From the NCBI RefSeq assembly GCF_004151485.1, contig NZ_SBFF01000006.1, forward strand, positions 124,001 through 188,000: a stretch of 64,000 bases of DNA. Reading direction: 5' to 3'. The notes below the pieces were generated by a model, which was not told the DNA's origin, searched no databases, and saw only the letters and a program-made list of their open reading frames with translations. The translations under genes were made by a program, and so were the position numbers. Source of the stretch: Sphingosinicella sp. CPCC 101087. Its GTDB lineage: Bacteria > Pseudomonadota > Alphaproteobacteria > Sphingomonadales > Sphingomonadaceae. Below are positions 27,917 to 37,199 of this stretch, one piece after another (positions within the stretch are counted from its first letter, which is position 1; every line of letters starts with the position of its first letter).

Positions 27917-28840
27917 CTATATTGCCTTCACCAGCGCGTCGATGTCGTCCGGAGTCACGACGCTGATGACCGTCGCGTCCGGGGCGATGCGCTTCACCAT
28001 CGGGCCGAGCACCTTCGCGCCGAGCTCGACATATTGCGTGACGCCGGCTTCGAACATCGCGGCGACGCTCTCGCGCCAGCGGACCATTTCCGTGACCTGC
28101 TCCACCAGCAGGCGGCGTATCTCGTCGGGGTCGCTCGCTGGCGCCGCGGTCACGTTGGCGTAGACCGGCACGATCGGCGACGAGACCGACGCCTCGGCCA
28201 GCGCCTCCGCCATGGCTTCGGCCGCAGGCTGCATCAGCGGGCAATGGAACGGCGCCGACACCGGCAGGAGGATGGCACGCCGGGCCCCCTTCTCCTTGGC
28301 GATGTCGAGCGCCCGTTCGACCGCGGCACGGTCACCCGATATCACGACCTGGCCCGGATCATTATCATTGGCGACGGTGCAGACCTGCCCCTGAGCCGCC
28401 GCCTCGGCCACCTCCCGGGCGAGGCCTAGGCCGGCGCCGAGCAGGGCCGCCATCGCCCCCTCCCCGACCGGCACCGCCGCCTGCATGGCGTGGCCGCGGC
28501 GCTTGAGCAGCCGTGCCGTCGTTGCGAGATCGAAGGCTCCGGCGGCGCACAAGGCGCTATATTCGCCCAGGCTATGCCCGGCGACGAAGTCCGCCTTCGC
28601 GGCAAGATCGATGCCGGACGCGCGCAGGGTGGCGATCGCATTGGCCATGATCGCCGGCTGGGCATTCTCTGTGAGGGTCAGGTCGTCCGGCGGCCCTTCG
28701 GCCATGAGCACCGAAAGCTTCTGCTTCAGCGCCTCGTCGACCTCGCCGAACACGTCGCGGGCGGCCGAGCTCGCCTCGGCCAGCGTCCTGCCCATTCCGA
28801 CGGACTGGCTTCCCTGTCCCGGGAAGATGAAAGCGCGCAT
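27917..28840 (-). CDS. fabD: Malonyl-CoA-ACP transacylase
   Basis: A 307-residue enzyme that moves malonyl groups from CoA to AcpP to feed fatty-acid synthesis. The N-terminus is MRAFIFPGQGSQSVGMG, the nucleophile serine sits in VAGHSLGEYSAL, and the catalytic His in VSAPFHCPLMQPA. The start at 28840 is preceded by GGAGGACCAGCA; the frame is open further upstream but that part is not conserved. It is the first gene of the leftward fab cluster and diverges from the rpsF operon. Confidence 0.96.
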   Translation of the reverse strand: MRAFIFPGQGSQSVGMGRTLAEASSAARDVFGEVDEALKQKLSVLMAEGPPDDLTLTENAQPAIMANAIATLRASGIDLAAKADFVAGHSLGEYSALCAAGAFDLATTARLLKRRGHAMQAAVPVGEGAMAALLGAGLGLAREVAEAAAQGQVCTVANDNDPGQVVISGDRAAVERALDIAKEKGARRAILLPVSAPFHCPLMQPAAEAMAEALAEASVSSPIVPVYANVTAAPASDPDEIRRLLVEQVTEMVRWRESVAAMFEAGVTQYVELGAKVLGPMVKRIAPDATVISVVTPDDIDALVKAI

Positions 28841-29094
28841 TGCTGGTCCTCCTGTCGCGCGGGCTGGTAGGCCAGCGCTGCGGCGAAGCGCAAGGCGCAC
28901 TTGATTTTTCCTTCCTTCTCCGCCATGTGGCCGGTTCCCGGGGCGGAGGCGATGCTTCCAAGCCCCGGTTTTGCTTTGATGCGCTTGCACGACGGCCATG
29001 GGCCGGCTCGGAAATTGCATCGGGCGAATAAGAGACGACAGCCGGAGGGGCGTCCGCATCGGGCGGCGTCAGCGATCGGCCAACATAAGGACGC

Positions 29095-29538
29095 ATGAAC
29101 ATGCCGCTCTACGAGCATGTGTTTCTCGCGCGTCAGGACCTGGCCCAAGCCCAGGTCGACGCGCTGGCGGAGACCGCCACCAAGATCGTCGAGGACAATG
29201 GCGGCAAGGTCGTCAGGACCGAGACCTGGGGCCTTCGCAACCTCGCTTACCGCATCCAGAAGAACCGCAAGGCGCATTATGTCGCCCTCGATTTCGAGGC
29301 GCCGGCACCGGTCGTCGCCGAGCTGGAGCGCCAGACGCAGATCAACGAAGACGTCATCCGCTACATGACCATCAAGGTCGACGAGCACGAGCAGGGCCCG
29401 TCGGTAATGATGCGCCGCGGCGAGCGCGACAAGCGTCGCGGCGATCGCGACGACGACCGCGGTGACCGTGGCCCGCGCGGCGACCGTGGGGACCGTGGCG
29501 ATCGTCCCGGCCGCGGCCGTGACGAGTTCGAAGGTTAA
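29095..29538 (+). CDS. rpsF: 30S ribosomal protein S6
   Basis: A 147-residue S6 with the usual fold ([39 protein letters not shown]) in the first 95 residues. An Arg/Asp/Gly-rich tail built from RGDRD-like units makes it longer than the E. coli protein. S6 pairs with S18 on the platform of the small subunit. The ATG at 29101 (MPLYEH) is a better-spaced alternative start after AAGGA. First gene of rpsF-rpsR-rplI. Confidence 0.96.
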   Translation: MNMPLYEHVFLARQDLAQAQVDALAETATKIVEDNGGKVVRTETWGLRNLAYRIQKNRKAHYVALDFEAPAPVVAELERQTQINEDVIRYMTIKVDEHEQGPSVMMRRGERDKRRGDRDDDRGDRGPRGDRGDRGDRPGRGRDEFEG

Positions 29539-29555
29539 GAGAGGGATAGAGCGAC

Positions 29556-29780
29556 ATGGCACGCCCATTTTTCCGCCGCCGCAAGAGCTGCCCCTTCTCG
29601 GGCAAGGATGCGCCGAATATCGACTATAAGGACGTCCGCCTCCTTCAGGGCTTCGTCTCCGAGAGGGGCAAGATCGTCCCGAGCCGCATCACTGCGGTCA
29701 GCACCAAGAAGCAGCGCGAGCTGGCGCGCGCGATCAAGCGCGCCCGTCATATCGGCCTGCTTCCCTACGTCGTGAAATAA
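29556..29780 (+). CDS. rpsR: 30S ribosomal protein S18
   Basis: A 74-residue S18, the partner of S6. It starts [16 protein letters not shown] and contains [19 protein letters not shown] and the conserved [20 protein letters not shown]-like C-terminus (here [19 protein letters not shown]). It lies 17 bases after rpsF and 12 bases before rplI. Confidence 0.97.
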   Translation: MARPFFRRRKSCPFSGKDAPNIDYKDVRLLQGFVSERGKIVPSRITAVSTKKQRELARAIKRARHIGLLPYVVK

Positions 29781-29792
29781 GGAGCCAGGGAC

Positions 29793-30419
29793 ATGGAAGT
29801 CATCCTGCTCGAGAGGATCGAGAAGCTCGGCACCATCGGCGACGTGGTGAAGGTCAAGAACGGCTACGCCCGGAACTTCCTGCTGCCGCGAGGCAAGGCG
29901 CTTCGCGCCAACGACGCCAATCGCAAGGTGTTCGAGGCCAATCGCGAGAATATCGAGGCGCAGAATGCCGAGCGCCGTGCAGCCGCCGAGAAGGACGCGC
30001 AGAAGGTGGACGGGCTGAAGATGCAGCTCATCCGCCAGGCGTCCAACACGGGTCAGCTCTACGGCTCCGTCTCCGCCCGCGACCTCGCCGAGGCGCTGGA
30101 AACGGAAGGGCACAAGGTCGCGAAGAACCAGATCATGCTCGACCGTCCGATCAAGGGGATCGGCGTGCACGACGTGCGCATCGCCCTTCATCCCGAGGTG
30201 GCGGTCACCATCCACGTCAACGTCGCCCGGTCGCCCGAAGAAGCCGAGCTGCAGGAGCAGGGCGTCGACGTGATGGCGCAGATGTTCGAGAAGGACGTCG
30301 CCGGTTTCACCGAGGAGCGGATCGCAGGCCTGGAGCCTGGCGAGATACCCCCGGAGGAAACCGGGGCCGGAGAATCGACTGAAGGGCCCACCGGGGAAGA
30401 CTCGGCCGAGCAAGCCTGA
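29793..30419 (+). CDS. rplI: 50S ribosomal protein L9
   Basis: A 208-residue L9, with the N-terminal domain (MEVILLERIEKLGTIGDVV, KNGYARNFLLPRGKAL), the long connecting helix and the C-terminal domain (LYGSVSARDLAEAL, VRIALHPEVAVTIHVNVARS). About 50 extra residues at the C-terminus are acidic and low-complexity, as in other alphaproteobacteria. Last gene of the operon, followed by a terminator. Confidence 0.96.
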   Translation: MEVILLERIEKLGTIGDVVKVKNGYARNFLLPRGKALRANDANRKVFEANRENIEAQNAERRAAAEKDAQKVDGLKMQLIRQASNTGQLYGSVSARDLAEALETEGHKVAKNQIMLDRPIKGIGVHDVRIALHPEVAVTIHVNVARSPEEAELQEQGVDVMAQMFEKDVAGFTEERIAGLEPGEIPPEETGAGESTEGPTGEDSAEQA

Positions 30420-30437
30420 TCCTTCAAGCCGACGACG

Positions 30438-30473
30438 AGGGCCGCCCGCTCCCCACGAGCCGGCGGCCCTTTT
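30438..30473 (+). terminator. Rho-independent terminator of rpsF-rpsR-rplI
   Basis: Arms AGGGCCGCC and GGCGGCCCT enclose a 15-base loop and are followed by TTTTCGTTT, directly after rplI. Confidence 0.75.
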
Positions 30474-30515
30474 CGTTTGCCCGATGCCCGAACTGAGGAC
30501 AGGTTTCCCTGCATC

Positions 30516-30764
30516 ATGGAGGGTGGATCGCTGAAGAATGGGCTCAAGCATCTCGTGGCTTGGGGCGTGCCCGCCCTGCTCGCCCTGATCTTGGGCCTGT
30601 CCGCCGGGCGGCCAGGCATCGTCGCCGCACTTCTCGCGTCGCTCGTCTGGCTCGCCTGGCGGTTCGACAATCAGTCCGGAACCTTCCTTGTGCTGACGAT
30701 CCTGGTTCTGATCGCACTCGCCATTCCGGCCATGCTGCTGGTGCTGATGGCGGTCACGCACTGA
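30516..30764 (+). CDS. Small inner-membrane protein of unknown function
   Basis: An 82-residue hydrophobic protein. Two or three membrane segments are visible: AWGVPALLALILGLSAG, IVAALLASLVWLAWRF and the C-terminal FLVLTILVLIALAIPAMLLV. No family is recognised. The ATG at 30516 is favoured because the peptide before it (from 30477) is polar and unlike a leader. The gene follows the rplI terminator and probably has its own promoter. Confidence 0.55.
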   Translation: MEGGSLKNGLKHLVAWGVPALLALILGLSAGRPGIVAALLASLVWLAWRFDNQSGTFLVLTILVLIALAIPAMLLVLMAVTH

Positions 30765-30779
30765 CCGCGCCAGCCGCGA

Positions 30780-31412
30780 TCAGTGCGGCCGGCGGACGAC
30801 CCTCACCTTCCCGCTGCCTCCGCCACCGCAGAAGAACTGATCGCCGCCATCGGACTCGAGCCCCGACACGCCCGCCCCTGGAGGCATGTCGAGCCGCTCC
30901 AGGACCTCGCCGGTTCGAGGATCGATCCGCCTGAGGTCGCTCTCCTCCCCCTCCCAGGTGCCGTGCCAGAGGTCGCCGTCGACCCAGGTCACGCCCGTGA
31001 CGACCCGGTTGGAAACGATCGTGCGAAGGATCGCCCCCGTCTCCGGGTCCACCTGGTGGATCTTCTTGCCGCGATACTCTCCGACCCAGAGCGTGCCCTC
31101 CGCCCAGGCCAGTCCCGAATCTCCGCCGCCGCCCGGTGCCGGAATCGTCGCAAGGACGCGGCCCGTGGCCGGATCGATCTTCTGGATCCGCTCCTCGGCT
31201 ATCTGGAACAGATGCCGGCCGTCGAAGGCCGTTCCCGCATCGGCGTCGACCGGGATCGAGCGCAGGACCTCGCCACTCCTGGGATCGAACGCGCTCAACC
31301 TGTCGCCCGTCGCCATCCAGACCTGCCGACCGTCATAGGTCACTCCGTGCACGTTCTCCACGTCCGGAAAAGGTCCGTACTCGCGTGTGATTTCGGCCGC
31401 TGATCGTTTCAT
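30780..31412 (-). CDS. Beta-propeller protein (glutamine-cyclotransferase/YncE-like)
   Basis: A 210-residue protein made of repeated blades: GVTYDGRQVWMATGDRLSAFD, IAEERIQKIDPATGRVLATIP, EGTLWVGEYRGKKIHQVDPETG and WVDGDLWHGTWEGEESDLRRIDPRTG. Each has the strand-turn pattern 'DPxTGxVL' seen in SMP-30, YncE and glutamine cyclotransferase propellers. There is no signal peptide, so it is probably cytoplasmic. The catalytic residues of glutamine cyclotransferases are not evident. The gene lies 32 bases after a large regulator gene in the same direction, so it may sense a small molecule for that regulator. Confidence 0.65.
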   Translation of the reverse strand: MKRSAAEITREYGPFPDVENVHGVTYDGRQVWMATGDRLSAFDPRSGEVLRSIPVDADAGTAFDGRHLFQIAEERIQKIDPATGRVLATIPAPGGGGDSGLAWAEGTLWVGEYRGKKIHQVDPETGAILRTIVSNRVVTGVTWVDGDLWHGTWEGEESDLRRIDPRTGEVLERLDMPPGAGVSGLESDGGDQFFCGGGGSGKVRVVRRPH

Positions 31413-31444
31413 TGGTCCATCCTTCCTGCTTGTTCCTGTACGAC

Positions 31445-32665
31445 TTAGCCCGTCGGCAAGGGAGCAGTGAGTAACAAGAGTGTCGGGAATCCCGGCCCAA
31501 GCGGAGTCATCCAGCGACGCGCGCGGCCACGGCCGAACGATTGCACCCGGTCCGCCTCCGAAAGGGCATCCAGGGCGCGCTGTACCGTGCGCTGGCTGGC
31601 CCCGAGCGCCAGCGCGAGGGCCGAGCTCGACCAGGATTCCCCATCGGCGAGCAGAGCTAGCACGTCCGCATGCGCCTCCTCGACCGGTGGTGCCAGGACG
31701 ATCACCTTTCGAGCGCGACGCGGAGCAAGCGCAAAACCTCCCTCTGTCGCTTTCAACTCGGCCAGTGTTCGAAGCTCCGCTCGGAGGCGCCCGATCTCGA
31801 CCCGCAACCGCGCGCGGTGGGATTCGTCGGCATGCCTCGCGCGAAAGGCCCGCGAAAGAAGCGTCGTCCTCGGTACGTCCGCCGGCCAGGCTTCGCCGAG
31901 CGCACGGACGAGCGCGAACAGCACCGGGCGCCTGGCGAGCGGGATCACCATGCCGCCTTCCCGGACCACGTGGCGACAAGCGTCGACGACGAGAGCTTCC
32001 GACGCAAGCAACGCTTCGACCTCGTCGAGCTGGAGAATCCGCTCCTCGCCGTCCGCGACTAGGCGTGCGGCGGGTGCGTCGAGCGCGAGCGAGAGGCTTT
32101 CGACCTCCGCAGTCAGCGCGGCAACATCCGCAATTCGTGCGGCATGCTCGGCCCTCGAGAGCGCGGCCCGAGCCGCCTTCGTCCGAAGTCGCCTCATCGC
32201 GATGCCGGCAACGACCAGCTCGTGGGCCGCCTTCCACGCGGGCGGCAAAGGCTCCGGATCCAGCTGGCCGAGCAGCCGCTCCGCCTCGTACAGTCGTCCG
32301 ACCAGAACCAGGCGGCGGACCTGGAGATGCCGCGCATGCGCGGCATTCACCCAATCGCCATGCCTTTCGAGCGTCTCACGGGCAGCTCCCAACGCCTTGG
32401 GAGCCCAGCCGAGGTTACGCGAGACGAGCGCAATCTCGGCCTCGGCGACGACGCAACGCGCACGGGCCACCCTTTCCTTCGGTCCGAAGGCCCGCGCCGC
32501 TTTTCGCAGCAGCACCTTGGCGCGATCGAGGTCGCCAAGCCGGGCCATGGTGATTCCGCGAAGCGCGAGCGCGGGGGCGTCGTCGCGCAGGGCCACTCGC
32601 CTCAACGCGCCGAGGAGGTCCCCGGCGGCGAGCGCCCGTGCCGCGGCCGTGATCAGCGAGTCCAT
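31445..32665 (-). CDS. Large winged-helix/HTH transcriptional regulator with TPR-like region
   Basis: A 406-residue, mostly helical protein. The first 200 residues are alanine-rich helical pairs resembling TPR units. Next comes a winged-helix-like segment (RTTLLSRAFRARHADESHRARLR, near residue 275), and the C-terminus has a second HTH (SSSALALALGASQRTVQRALDAL). No signal peptide or membrane segment is present. It probably regulates itself and the beta-propeller gene just downstream; I found no named family. Confidence 0.65.
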   Translation of the reverse strand: MDSLITAAARALAAGDLLGALRRVALRDDAPALALRGITMARLGDLDRAKVLLRKAARAFGPKERVARARCVVAEAEIALVSRNLGWAPKALGAARETLERHGDWVNAAHARHLQVRRLVLVGRLYEAERLLGQLDPEPLPPAWKAAHELVVAGIAMRRLRTKAARAALSRAEHAARIADVAALTAEVESLSLALDAPAARLVADGEERILQLDEVEALLASEALVVDACRHVVREGGMVIPLARRPVLFALVRALGEAWPADVPRTTLLSRAFRARHADESHRARLRVEIGRLRAELRTLAELKATEGGFALAPRRARKVIVLAPPVEEAHADVLALLADGESWSSSALALALGASQRTVQRALDALSEADRVQSFGRGRARRWMTPLGPGFPTLLLLTAPLPTG

Positions 32666-32837
32666 CGCGCCACTATCGTCACTCCCGCCATCCGGCCTCC
32701 GCGTCCTAATCGGAACGTGGGAGAAAGGAAAATCCTCGGAGAATGATGACCGCGGTCAAAATCCAAAACGCCCTGGGACAGTCGCAACCGCCTTCGGAGT
32801 GCCCGTCGCAGCGGCGCCCCGGCTGGCCGAACTCGAC

Positions 32838-34145
32838 CTACCTGATCGACTCGAGCTCGATGCCCTTGGTCTCGCGCGCGAGCAGGGCAGCGACTCCGCT
32901 GACGGCGCAGCTGACGCCCAGATAGAGGGCAACCGGCAGCGCCGAATCGTCGCGCTGGTAGAGCCACAGGGCAATGATCGGAGCGAGCGAGCCGGCGACG
33001 ATGGCGGTGAGTTGGTAGGCGATCGAGACCCCGGAATAGCGGATCCGGGTCGGGAACAGCTCGGTAATGAACGCGGCCTGGGGGCCGTACATGGCGCCGT
33101 GCAGCACCAGGCCCACGACCAGGGCGGCCGAAATGGCGAGCGGCTCCCCGCTCCCGAGCAAGGGGAACAAGGCGAAGCTCCAGGCGGCGAGCCCCAGGCC
33201 GCCGAAGGCGTAGACCGGACGCCGGCCGATCCGGTCCGAAAGGCGGGCGAAAGCGGGGATGGCGAAGAACTGGACCGCGGCGCCGATCAGTAGCGCGTTG
33301 AGCGCCAGGCTGCGGGTCTCAGCCGCCACGTCGACCAGATAGGTGAGTGAGAAGACGGTGAGAATATAATATGAGATATTTTCGCCCCAGCGCAGCCCGG
33401 CGCCGAGCAGGATCGCCTTTGGCCGCTCGCGCAGCACGTCCATCGCCGGCAGCTTCGGCGGCACTTCGGCTTCGATCAGCGCCTCCTCGAACAGCCGGCT
33501 TTCGGTGACGCGGTTGCGTATGTACCAGCCGACCACCACCAGGACCGCAGAGAGCAGAAACGGAACCCGCCAGCCCCATTCGAGAAAATCGGCCTCCGAC
33601 TGGAGCCCGGCCATCAGCGCCAGCACGCCCGCCGCGAGCAGGTTGCCGGCGGGAACGCCGGCCTGCGGCCAGCTGGCCCAGAAGCCTCGGCGCGCCGCAT
33701 CGCCATGCTCGGCCGCCATCAGCACCGCGCCGCCCCACTCGCCGCCGACCGCAAAGCCCTGGACGAGGCGCAGCAGGATAAGGAGGATCGGCGCCCAGAT
33801 CCCGATCTGCGCGTAGGTCGGCATGAGGCCGATCAGCACGGTCGCCACGCCCATCATGACCAGGCTCAGCATCAGCAGCCGCTTTCGCCCGATCCGGTCG
33901 CCGAAATGGCCGAAGACGATTCCGCCCACCGGGCGAGCGACGAAGCCCAGCGCATAGGTCGCGAAGGCGAGAAGCGTCCCGGTCAGGGGATCATATTCGG
34001 GGAAGAACAGCCGGTTGAACACCAGGGCGGCGGCCGACCCGTAAAGGAAGAAGTCGTACCATTCGATCGTCGTGCCGACGAGGCTCGCCATCACGACCCG
34101 TCGGAGCGGCGTTCTTTGTCCCCCAGACAAGGCTTCGGAAGCCAT
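32838..34145 (-). CDS. MFS transporter, metabolite:H+ symporter (MHS) type
   Basis: A 435-residue, 12-helix inner-membrane carrier. The MHS signature is clear: VGTTIEWYDFFLYGSAAAL, then FVARPVGGIVFGHFGDRIGRK, and VQGFAVGGEWGGAVLM. Relatives carry citrate, shikimate, alpha-ketoglutarate or proline/betaine with protons, and the true substrate cannot be told. It has the usual central loop (VPPKLPAMDVLRERPKA) between helices 6 and 7. Upstream of the regulator, in the same direction but 172 bases away. Confidence 0.9.
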   Translation of the reverse strand: MASEALSGGQRTPLRRVVMASLVGTTIEWYDFFLYGSAAALVFNRLFFPEYDPLTGTLLAFATYALGFVARPVGGIVFGHFGDRIGRKRLLMLSLVMMGVATVLIGLMPTYAQIGIWAPILLILLRLVQGFAVGGEWGGAVLMAAEHGDAARRGFWASWPQAGVPAGNLLAAGVLALMAGLQSEADFLEWGWRVPFLLSAVLVVVGWYIRNRVTESRLFEEALIEAEVPPKLPAMDVLRERPKAILLGAGLRWGENISYYILTVFSLTYLVDVAAETRSLALNALLIGAAVQFFAIPAFARLSDRIGRRPVYAFGGLGLAAWSFALFPLLGSGEPLAISAALVVGLVLHGAMYGPQAAFITELFPTRIRYSGVSIAYQLTAIVAGSLAPIIALWLYQRDDSALPVALYLGVSCAVSGVAALLARETKGIELESIR

Positions 34146-34168
34146 TCGCTCTCCCTCGCCGCGTGTGG

Positions 34169-34648
34169 TCAGGCGCCGCAGGTCCAGGCCCCTGCATGGG
34201 CCTGCTCCAGCTCGGCGCGTCGATGCGTGACCGTGATCCGGGCGGGCCGGCTGCTCCCTTCAGCGACCGCACGTCCGGCAGGGCCGCTACGCCCGACGCT
34301 GATGCTGAGCTGCCGGTCCTCGAAGAATCCGCCGGTCGGCCCGATCGGCCCGGAAGGGACGAGATGGCGGATCCCGTCCTGCATCCTGACGATGGCGTCG
34401 CCTCCCGTCGCCGCGAGCAGCAGCTGGCCGCCGACGCTGAAGGCGCAGCCTGCGCCGAGCAGACCTTCGCGCTCGACATCGGAGGGCTCGAGCGGCTGCA
34501 GCCGCACCGCCGTGAGCGGGTCGCCTTCTTCCTCGGACGGCGTGGACAAACGCTCGATCTGGTTGGCGCTGGCATTGCCTTCGAGCGCACCGTCTTCGCG
34601 ACCGCAGCCCGCGAGCAGGACGAGAGTCATCGCGAAGCGGAAGCTCAT
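34169..34648 (-). CDS. Putative lipoprotein
   Basis: A 159-residue protein with a lipoprotein signal (MSFRFAMTLVLLAGCGRED; Cys15 fits the lipobox LAGC). No domain is recognised in the mature part, which has short strands such as GCAFSVGGQLLLAATGGDAIVRM and ends WTCGA, so the two further cysteines may pair. It follows folE by one base and is probably co-transcribed with it. Confidence 0.65.
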   Translation of the reverse strand: MSFRFAMTLVLLAGCGREDGALEGNASANQIERLSTPSEEEGDPLTAVRLQPLEPSDVEREGLLGAGCAFSVGGQLLLAATGGDAIVRMQDGIRHLVPSGPIGPTGGFFEDRQLSISVGRSGPAGRAVAEGSSRPARITVTHRRAELEQAHAGAWTCGA

Positions 34649-34649
34649 C

Positions 34650-35270
34650 CTAATATCCCATCAACGCCAGCACCTCGCGCCGGCTTCGCTCGTCCTTGCG
34701 GAAAGTGCCCATCATCCGGCTGGTCGTCATCATCACGCCTGGTGTCTGGACTCCGCGGGCGGTCATGCAGGCATGGGTCGCCTCGATCACCACGGCGACG
34801 CCCTTCGGCTGGAGATGCTCCCAGATCGTGTCGGCCACCTGCGCAGTCAGCCGCTCCTGGACCTGCAGGCGCCGGGCGAAGCCGTGCAGCACGCGGGCGA
34901 GCTTGGAGATTCCGACGACCCGGTCGCCGGGCAGATAAGCGATCGCGGCCTTGCCGATGATCGGGGCGAGATGATGCTCGCAATGCGATTGGAACGGGAT
35001 ATCCTTCAGAAGGACGATCTCGTCATATCCGCCCACCTCTTCGAAGGTGCGGCTGAGGTGCTGGGCGGGATCCTCTGAATAGCCGCGGGCATATTCCCGC
35101 CACGCCCGCGCCACCCTCCGCGGGGTATCGCGCAGCCCTTCCCGATCGGGATCGTCACCGGCCCAGCGGATCAGGGTGCGCACGGCCTCCTGCACTGCCT
35201 CGGGAATGCCCGCCGAGGGCGGATCGGCGACGAGGTCGCCATCTTCGGGATCGGGCTCGAGTGGATCCAT
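34650..35270 (-). CDS. folE: GTP cyclohydrolase I
   Basis: A 206-residue enzyme that turns GTP into dihydroneopterin triphosphate, the first step of folate/tetrahydrobiopterin synthesis. Conserved stretches include [18 protein letters not shown], the zinc-binding [41 protein letters not shown] and [11 protein letters not shown]. The start at 35270 ([11 protein letters not shown]) leaves a short acidic N-terminal extension. Confidence 0.96.
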   Translation of the reverse strand: MDPLEPDPEDGDLVADPPSAGIPEAVQEAVRTLIRWAGDDPDREGLRDTPRRVARAWREYARGYSEDPAQHLSRTFEEVGGYDEIVLLKDIPFQSHCEHHLAPIIGKAAIAYLPGDRVVGISKLARVLHGFARRLQVQERLTAQVADTIWEHLQPKGVAVVIEATHACMTARGVQTPGVMMTTSRMMGTFRKDERSRREVLALMGY

Positions 35271-35434
35271 GCTTCGCCTCCGTTGCGGCGGCGGATACAC
35301 AGGTCGGCGGGCGAACGGAACCGTTACGAACGATTCCTGCCGAGCCTGTCCGGCGCCTGCACATCCGGCGGGCCGAATAGCTGCACCATCTCCGGGACCG
35401 CACCGCCAGATGCCGGCCCCCGCGTTCAAGTTGA

Positions 35435-35511
35435 TGGTGACCCCGACAGGATTCGAACCTGTGGCCTACTGATTAGGAATCAGTTGCTCTATCCTGCTGA
35501 GCTACGGGGCC
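35435..35511 (-). tRNA. tRNA-Arg(CCT)
   Basis: A full cloverleaf on the minus strand: acceptor GGCCCCG/CGGGGTC, D-arm with GCTC...GAGC, anticodon stem ACTGA/TCAGT with loop TTCCTAA (anticodon CCT), T-loop TTCGAAT, and an encoded CCA. Confidence 0.97.
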
Positions 35512-35553
35512 GTGCCTCGGCGAAGCCGGGTTTGCCGCAAGCGGCGCGAAGGG

Positions 35554-35988
35554 TCAATTCTCCTCGCCTGGCTCCGGCACCGGAAAGAGAAGCGGCGAGA
35601 CTGGAATCCCGTCCTCGATGAGGCTTTCGGCGTCCGCGCGCGTGGCACGGCCGTGAATCGCACGCGCTTCGGACTCGCCGAGATGGATGGCACGCGCCTC
35701 GTCGGGAAAGCGATCGCCGACGAAGTCGCTCTTTTCGAGCAGTTTGCGTTGCGCCTTGGCCAGTTGGGCCAGCATCGCCTTCGCCGCAGCGCGCTCGTCG
35801 GGAGACGATTGCTGGTTTCCCTTTTTCCCGACCCGGGGCGCCATGGGCGCCTTCTCCACCTCCGGAGCGCCACAGATCGGGCAGGAGACGAGGCCCCGCT
35901 CGGCCTGGGAGGCATAGTCTTCGCTCGATCCGAACCACCCCTCGAAGACATGGCCTTGGGATGCGCATCTCAGATCGAAGACGATCAT
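35554..35988 (-). CDS. DUF1178 family protein
   Basis: A 144-residue alphaproteobacterial protein of the DUF1178 family. The N-terminal part MIVFDLRCASQGHVFEGWF with later SCPICGAPEVEKA gives a zinc-ribbon-like set of cysteines; the C-terminal DEARAIHLGESEARAIHGRA is the family hallmark. The function is unknown. Its ATG overlaps the stop of the nitrilase gene by four bases, so it is translated with it. Confidence 0.88.
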   Translation of the reverse strand: MIVFDLRCASQGHVFEGWFGSSEDYASQAERGLVSCPICGAPEVEKAPMAPRVGKKGNQQSSPDERAAAKAMLAQLAKAQRKLLEKSDFVGDRFPDEARAIHLGESEARAIHGRATRADAESLIEDGIPVSPLLFPVPEPGEEN

Positions 35989-36815
35989 CGGACATGCTCC
36001 GGGCCGGGGATCGGGCGGCGGTGGCGGATCGCGGGAAGTCGGTTGCGCACGTCGTCGACGGACGCCAGGTCGAGATCGGCAATGCCGAGCCCGAGAGCAT
36101 CGCCGCCCATATCGAGCAGCACCCGCCCCCACGGATCGACCACCAGCGAATGGCCGTAGGTGGCGCGGCCGTCCTGGTGCAGGCCGACCTGGGCGGCCGC
36201 GACGACGAAGGCACCTGCCTCGATCGCCCGCGCCCGGAGCAGCACATGCCAATGCGCCTCGCCGGTCGGCACGGTGAAGGCGGCCGGGACGCTGAGCAGG
36301 ACAGCGCCAGCATCGCTCAAGGCGGTGTAGAGGCCGGCGAAGCGCAGGTCGTAGCAGATGGACAGGCCGATCGATCCTACCGGCGTGTCGACCAGCACCG
36401 GCCGCTCGCCGCCACGGTATGAGGCCGATTCCCGCCAGCTCTCTCCCGTCGGGAGATCGACGTCGAACAGATGCATCTTGTCGTAGCGGGCGCGCACCCT
36501 TCCCGAATCGTCGATGACGAAGCCGCGATTGACCAGCTTGTCGTCTTCCCCTCCGCGTAGCGCCAGCGAGCCGAGATGAACCCAGATGCCGGCCTTCTTG
36601 GCGGCATCGCGGACGGCGGCCAGGACCGGGTCCTCCGCCTCGACGTACAAGTGCGGTGCGGCACGCGCCCGATCGCGGTCGAGGAGGCCGCTCATCTCGG
36701 GAGTGAACAGCATCGCTGCCCCACGTCGCGCCGCTTCCTCGACACGCCGGACCAGCGCGTCGGCATTGGCCCGAGGGTCGATCCCGGTCTGCGCCTGGAA
36801 GAGGGCGATTCTCAT
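35985..36815 (-). CDS. Carbon-nitrogen hydrolase (nitrilase superfamily, Nit-type)
   Basis: A 276-residue amidase of the nitrilase superfamily. The Glu-Lys-Cys triad is visible: FTPEMSGLL, the lysine in YDKMHLFDVDL, and the cysteine in SICYDLRF. Proteins of this class next to grxC and DUF1178 resemble Nit1/omega-amidase types that hydrolyse deaminated glutathione; this is an inference. It overlaps the neighbouring genes by four bases at each end and is the middle gene of grxC-nit-DUF1178. Confidence 0.9.
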   Translation of the reverse strand: MRIALFQAQTGIDPRANADALVRRVEEAARRGAAMLFTPEMSGLLDRDRARAAPHLYVEAEDPVLAAVRDAAKKAGIWVHLGSLALRGGEDDKLVNRGFVIDDSGRVRARYDKMHLFDVDLPTGESWRESASYRGGERPVLVDTPVGSIGLSICYDLRFAGLYTALSDAGAVLLSVPAAFTVPTGEAHWHVLLRARAIEAGAFVVAAAQVGLHQDGRATYGHSLVVDPWGRVLLDMGGDALGLGIADLDLASVDDVRNRLPAIRHRRPIPGPEHVR

Positions 36816-37072
36816 TCGCCGTTCAGCAGCGGATCGAGCCGACCTGCACGATCGAGTTCGTGCAGGTCGTCACTGCCGCCGACATGCCGACCATCGATGA
36901 AGATTTGCGGCACGGTCGAGCGGCCATTGGCGCGCTGCAGCATCTCTTCACGCTTCGGCCCGCCGAGCGTGATGTCATATTCCTCGAAAGCAACGCCCTT
37001 CGCCGCGAGAAGCCGCTTCGCGGTGACGCAATAGCCGCAAAAAAACTTGGTGTAGATCTCGACCTTCGCCAT
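36812..37072 (-). CDS. grxC: Glutaredoxin 3
   Basis: An 86-residue glutathione-dependent thiol-disulfide reductase. The active site is FFCGYC near the N-terminus (MAKVEIYTKFFCGYC), and the glutathione-binding motif STVPQIFIDGRHVGGSDDL follows. The start at 37072 gives the standard size; an earlier ATG at 37108 adds 12 residues. First gene of the operon grxC-nitrilase-DUF1178. Confidence 0.95.
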   Translation of the reverse strand: MAKVEIYTKFFCGYCVTAKRLLAAKGVAFEEYDITLGGPKREEMLQRANGRSTVPQIFIDGRHVGGSDDLHELDRAGRLDPLLNGE

Positions 37073-37199
37073 GACCTTTCGAGTGGGGATCGATGGCGCC
37101 CTTGTCAACGGCAGCCGGCGCGATGCGTTGTACCCGGTGTTCCCGGTTGCGCGCCGGGGCCAGGACGGAGATCATCCAGTCAGCGCCGCCTGCGTCACT

